DNA of 7,303 nucleotides from assembly GCA_030595135.1 (NCBI GenBank), contig JAUVDU010000069.1, positions 1 to 7,303 of the forward strand, read 5' to 3'. Positions within the stretch are counted from its first letter, which is position 1. Each line of letters begins with the position of its first letter. The DNA comes from Deltaproteobacteria bacterium. Lineage in GTDB: Bacteria; Desulfobacterota; Anaeroferrophillalia; Anaeroferrophillales; Tharpellaceae. Shown one piece after another: positions 5,310-7,303 of the stretch. A program made the position numbers and the translations under genes. A model generated the notes under the pieces. The model had not been told where the DNA came from. It worked only from the letters and a program-made list of their open reading frames with translations, and made no database searches.

Positions 5310-6761
5310 CTAGCGCCTCCAGAACATCGGGGTAAAGAGAACCAGAACGGTATAGAGCTCAAGACGGCCGGCCAGCATGGCAAAACTTAAGACCCATTTG
5401 ACCATATCTGGAAAATGGGCATAGTTATCGGTCGGCCCAATAATTCCGAAACCGGGACCGATATTGCCGACAGTTGCCAAAGCTGTCGAAAGAGCACTTA
5501 AGAGATCAACCCCGGCCAAGGTGACAACAAAGGTGACCAGCAACAGGATTGTAATATAAAGAAAGAAGAATCCGGAGATCGCATAAACAATATTCTTACG
5601 CACCACCTGACCTGATAAACGCAAAGGGAAAATTGCTTTGGGGTGGATCAGATATTTCATCTCATTAATCGCCTGCTTAAACAGGGTAACGATCCGAATC
5701 ACTTTAATCCCGCCACCGGTCGAACCTGAACAACCACCAACAAACATCAACAGAAACAGTACTGCTTGAACCATATAGGGCCACTGCTCATAGTCAGCAG
5801 TGGCATAACCGGTGGTCGTTAAGATTGAGGCAACCTGAAAAGCGGCATAGCGCAGGGCCTCGGCAAAACTGGAATAGACTTCAAGCTGAAGCTTATAAGC
5901 AATTATCAAGGTCGCAACCGCAAAAATCAGAAGATAAGCTTTAAGTTCAGTATTTTTAAAAAGAGTTTTAACATTACCAGTCAAAAGTCGAAAATGGAGA
6001 ACAAAGTTCATCCCGGCCGCAACCATAAAAAAGGTGATCACCCAATCAATATAGGCTGAGTTAAAATAAGCCACACTGGTATTCTTGCTTGAAAAGCCGC
6101 CAGTCGCAACAGTTCCGAAGGTATGGGTCAAAGCATCGAGAAAACCCATACCACCACCCATCAAGAGCAAGGTTTCGATAACCGTCATACCGAGATAAAT
6201 ATACCAAAGATACTTGGCCGTCTCGGCAATGCGTGGCGTAATTTTATCAACCGTCGGCCCCGGAGCCTCGGCCTTAACCAGTTGCAAACCACCAACCCCC
6301 AACAGCGGCAAAATTGCAACTGTCAAAACCACAATCCCCATCCCGCCCAACCAATGCGTTAGCGAGCGCCAGTAAAGAATAGACCGGGGCAAGCTTTGAA
6401 TTTCAGTTAGAATAGAGGCCCCGGTTGTCGTAAAACCAGAAATAGTCTCAAAATAGGCATCGCAAAATGAAGGAATTGTCCCGGAGAGATAAAAAGGCAG
6501 AGCCCCAAGCAGAGCAACCACCCCCCAACCCCCGACAACAAAGAGAAAACCATCTTTAAATGAAGGTTGGCCACGACTGGATTTGCGGGTTACAACAAGA
6601 AAACTGCCGGCGATCAACAACGTCACCGCAATCGGCTGAAGAAAAGCCCACGCCACGGAAAACTCGCGAAAATTGAGAGCCACCGCAATTGCCGTCAACA
6701 TAAAGACGCAGACAATCAATAGGAGATAAGATATAATTCGTAAAACAATTTTAGGATGCAT
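5310..6761 (-). CDS. trkH: TrkH-family potassium uptake protein, pore subunit
   Basis: A 483-residue inner-membrane channel-like K+ transporter of the Trk/Ktr superfamily, of usual TrkH length. The four pore-loop repeats are visible, each with its filter glycine: GFTTTGAS (G114), TVATGGFSSKN (G221), LTTTGYATADY (G318) and ATVGNIGPGFG (G432). Membrane segments fill the rest, starting at about 7-29 and 40-57. The conserved THWLGGMGIVV (135-145), GGCSGSTGGGIK (342-353) and the late GRLELYTVLVLF (465-476, R466) also fit TrkH. It would work with TrkA, whose gene ends 8 bases upstream. The ATG at 6761 has no Shine-Dalgarno site, so translation probably depends on coupling to trkA. The protein ends in RR directly after the last membrane segment, and the gene stop lies just before the shared terminator. 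Confidence 0.96.
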   Translation of the reverse strand: MHPKIVLRIISYLLLIVCVFMLTAIAVALNFREFSVAWAFLQPIAVTLLIAGSFLVVTRKSSRGQPSFKDGFLFVVGGWGVVALLGALPFYLSGTIPSFCDAYFETISGFTTTGASILTEIQSLPRSILYWRSLTHWLGGMGIVVLTVAILPLLGVGGLQLVKAEAPGPTVDKITPRIAETAKYLWYIYLGMTVIETLLLMGGGMGFLDALTHTFGTVATGGFSSKNTSVAYFNSAYIDWVITFFMVAAGMNFVLHFRLLTGNVKTLFKNTELKAYLLIFAVATLIIAYKLQLEVYSSFAEALRYAAFQVASILTTTGYATADYEQWPYMVQAVLFLLMFVGGCSGSTGGGIKVIRIVTLFKQAINEMKYLIHPKAIFPLRLSGQVVRKNIVYAISGFFFLYITILLLVTFVVTLAGVDLLSALSTALATVGNIGPGFGIIGPTDNYAHFPDMVKWVLSFAMLAGRLELYTVLVLFTPMFWRR

Positions 6762-6769
6762 GGCTGCTG

Positions 6770-7303
6770 CTAACGCATAAAAAGCTCTTCTAATGAATCA
6801 ACCTGTTCGGCTTTGGCAAAGGTAACCACATTATCACCCGCCTGAATAACAAATTCGCCGTTGGGAACAAAATTTTTACTCTTTGAACCATCCGGTCGAT
6901 TAATGGCAACAACCAGAGAACCGGTCGGCAACTGCAGCTCTTTAACCATTTTCCCAGCCATTTTACTAGCAGAGTTAATGGTAAATTCAATCGCCTCGGC
7001 TTTGCCTTCAAAGATCGAGTGAACCCGTTTAATATTGCCGCGCCGTACATATTTGAGAATAGCGCTGACGGAACTCGCTTTCGGACTGACAGTCGCATCA
7101 ATACCGAGTTTATCAGCCATATTTAGATAATTTGACTTATTGACTACCGGTACAACCCGCTTAACGCCAAGACTTTTGGCATAGATAGCGGTCAACATGT
7201 TGAGGGCTTCGTCGTGAGTTGTGATCACAATCAGATCGGAGGCGTGCAGTTGTTCATCCTCAAAAAGCTTCTCATCAGAAATATCCTCGTTAATCACCAA
7301 GGC
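6770..7303 (-). CDS. trkA: TrkA potassium-uptake regulatory subunit, C-terminal part (partial)
   Basis: The last 177 codons and the TAG stop of a gene that continues past the right edge. TrkA is a cytoplasmic protein with two RCK halves that binds nucleotides and gates the TrkH pore. Counting from the TTG codon at 7298-7300, the piece starts in the second Rossmann domain (SDLIVITTHDEALNMLTA, 21-38; GVKRVVPVVNK, 45-55). It continues with the conserved DATVSPKASSVSAILKYVRR (68-87) and then an RCK_C domain (about 97-174) including LPTGSLVVAINRPDG and QAGDNVVTFA. Nothing is broken in the visible part. The TTG at 7298 is not a start, because the frame stays open to the edge and a full TrkA is much longer. 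It is transcribed with trkH; the operon promoter lies outside the window. Confidence 0.95.
   Translation of the reverse strand, partial: ALVINEDISDEKLFEDEQLHASDLIVITTHDEALNMLTAIYAKSLGVKRVVPVVNKSNYLNMADKLGIDATVSPKASSVSAILKYVRRGNIKRVHSIFEGKAEAIEFTINSASKMAGKMVKELQLPTGSLVVAINRPDGSKSKNFVPNGEFVIQAGDNVVTFAKAEQVDSLEELFMR

Noticed and set aside
1..7303. CRISPR arrays, tRNA or rRNA genes, phage or defence systems
   Set aside because: No repeat-spacer pattern, RNA gene signature or related protein was seen on either strand.

Overview
The window (7303 bp) looks like chromosomal DNA of a free-living, diderm (Gram-negative type) bacterium. A GspE/PilB-type assembly ATPase and a cyclophilin with an export signal point to an envelope with a periplasm. 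Base composition looks moderate, neither strongly AT- nor GC-rich. My best guess is Desulfobacterota or a relative (former Deltaproteobacteria), from the general look of the proteins; no marker gene here proves it.

Layout, left to right. (1) Positions 1-128 hold the last part of an IS630-family transposase running rightward out of the window edge, so an insertion sequence ends in or just after this stretch. (2) Positions 129-352 are AT-rich with no convincing gene. (3) A complete GspE/PilB-family ATPase lies leftward (353-2161), with no other pilus or secretion gene in view. (4) A divergent control region (2162-2344) carries a promoter candidate for each direction and an operator-like direct repeat. 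(5) A rightward cluster follows: a rhomboid-type intramembrane protease (2345-2899), a PIN-PhoH protein (2910-4247), an unrecognised 95-residue protein (4347-4634) and an exported cyclophilin (4634-5239). The first pair and the last pair are each closely spaced, so the cluster is either one operon or two. (6) A strong hairpin with A and T tracts on both sides (5263-5302) serves as a bidirectional terminator between convergent units. (7) The leftward trkA-trkH potassium-uptake operon occupies 5310-7303, with trkA entering from beyond the right edge.

How the genes fit together. TrkH is the membrane pore subunit and TrkA its nucleotide-binding gating ring, a well-established pair. The rightward cluster brings together membrane proteolysis, a nuclease/ATPase acting on RNA, and periplasmic protein folding; a shared quality-control role is only an inference. 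The ATPase would power a type IV pilus or type II secretion pseudopilus encoded elsewhere.

I see no CRISPR array, tRNA, rRNA, phage gene or defence island. Most of the window is ordinary core genome. The points most worth a second look are the apparently leaderless rhomboid transcript, the rhomboid/PIN-PhoH pairing, and the 95-residue protein translationally coupled to the cyclophilin.
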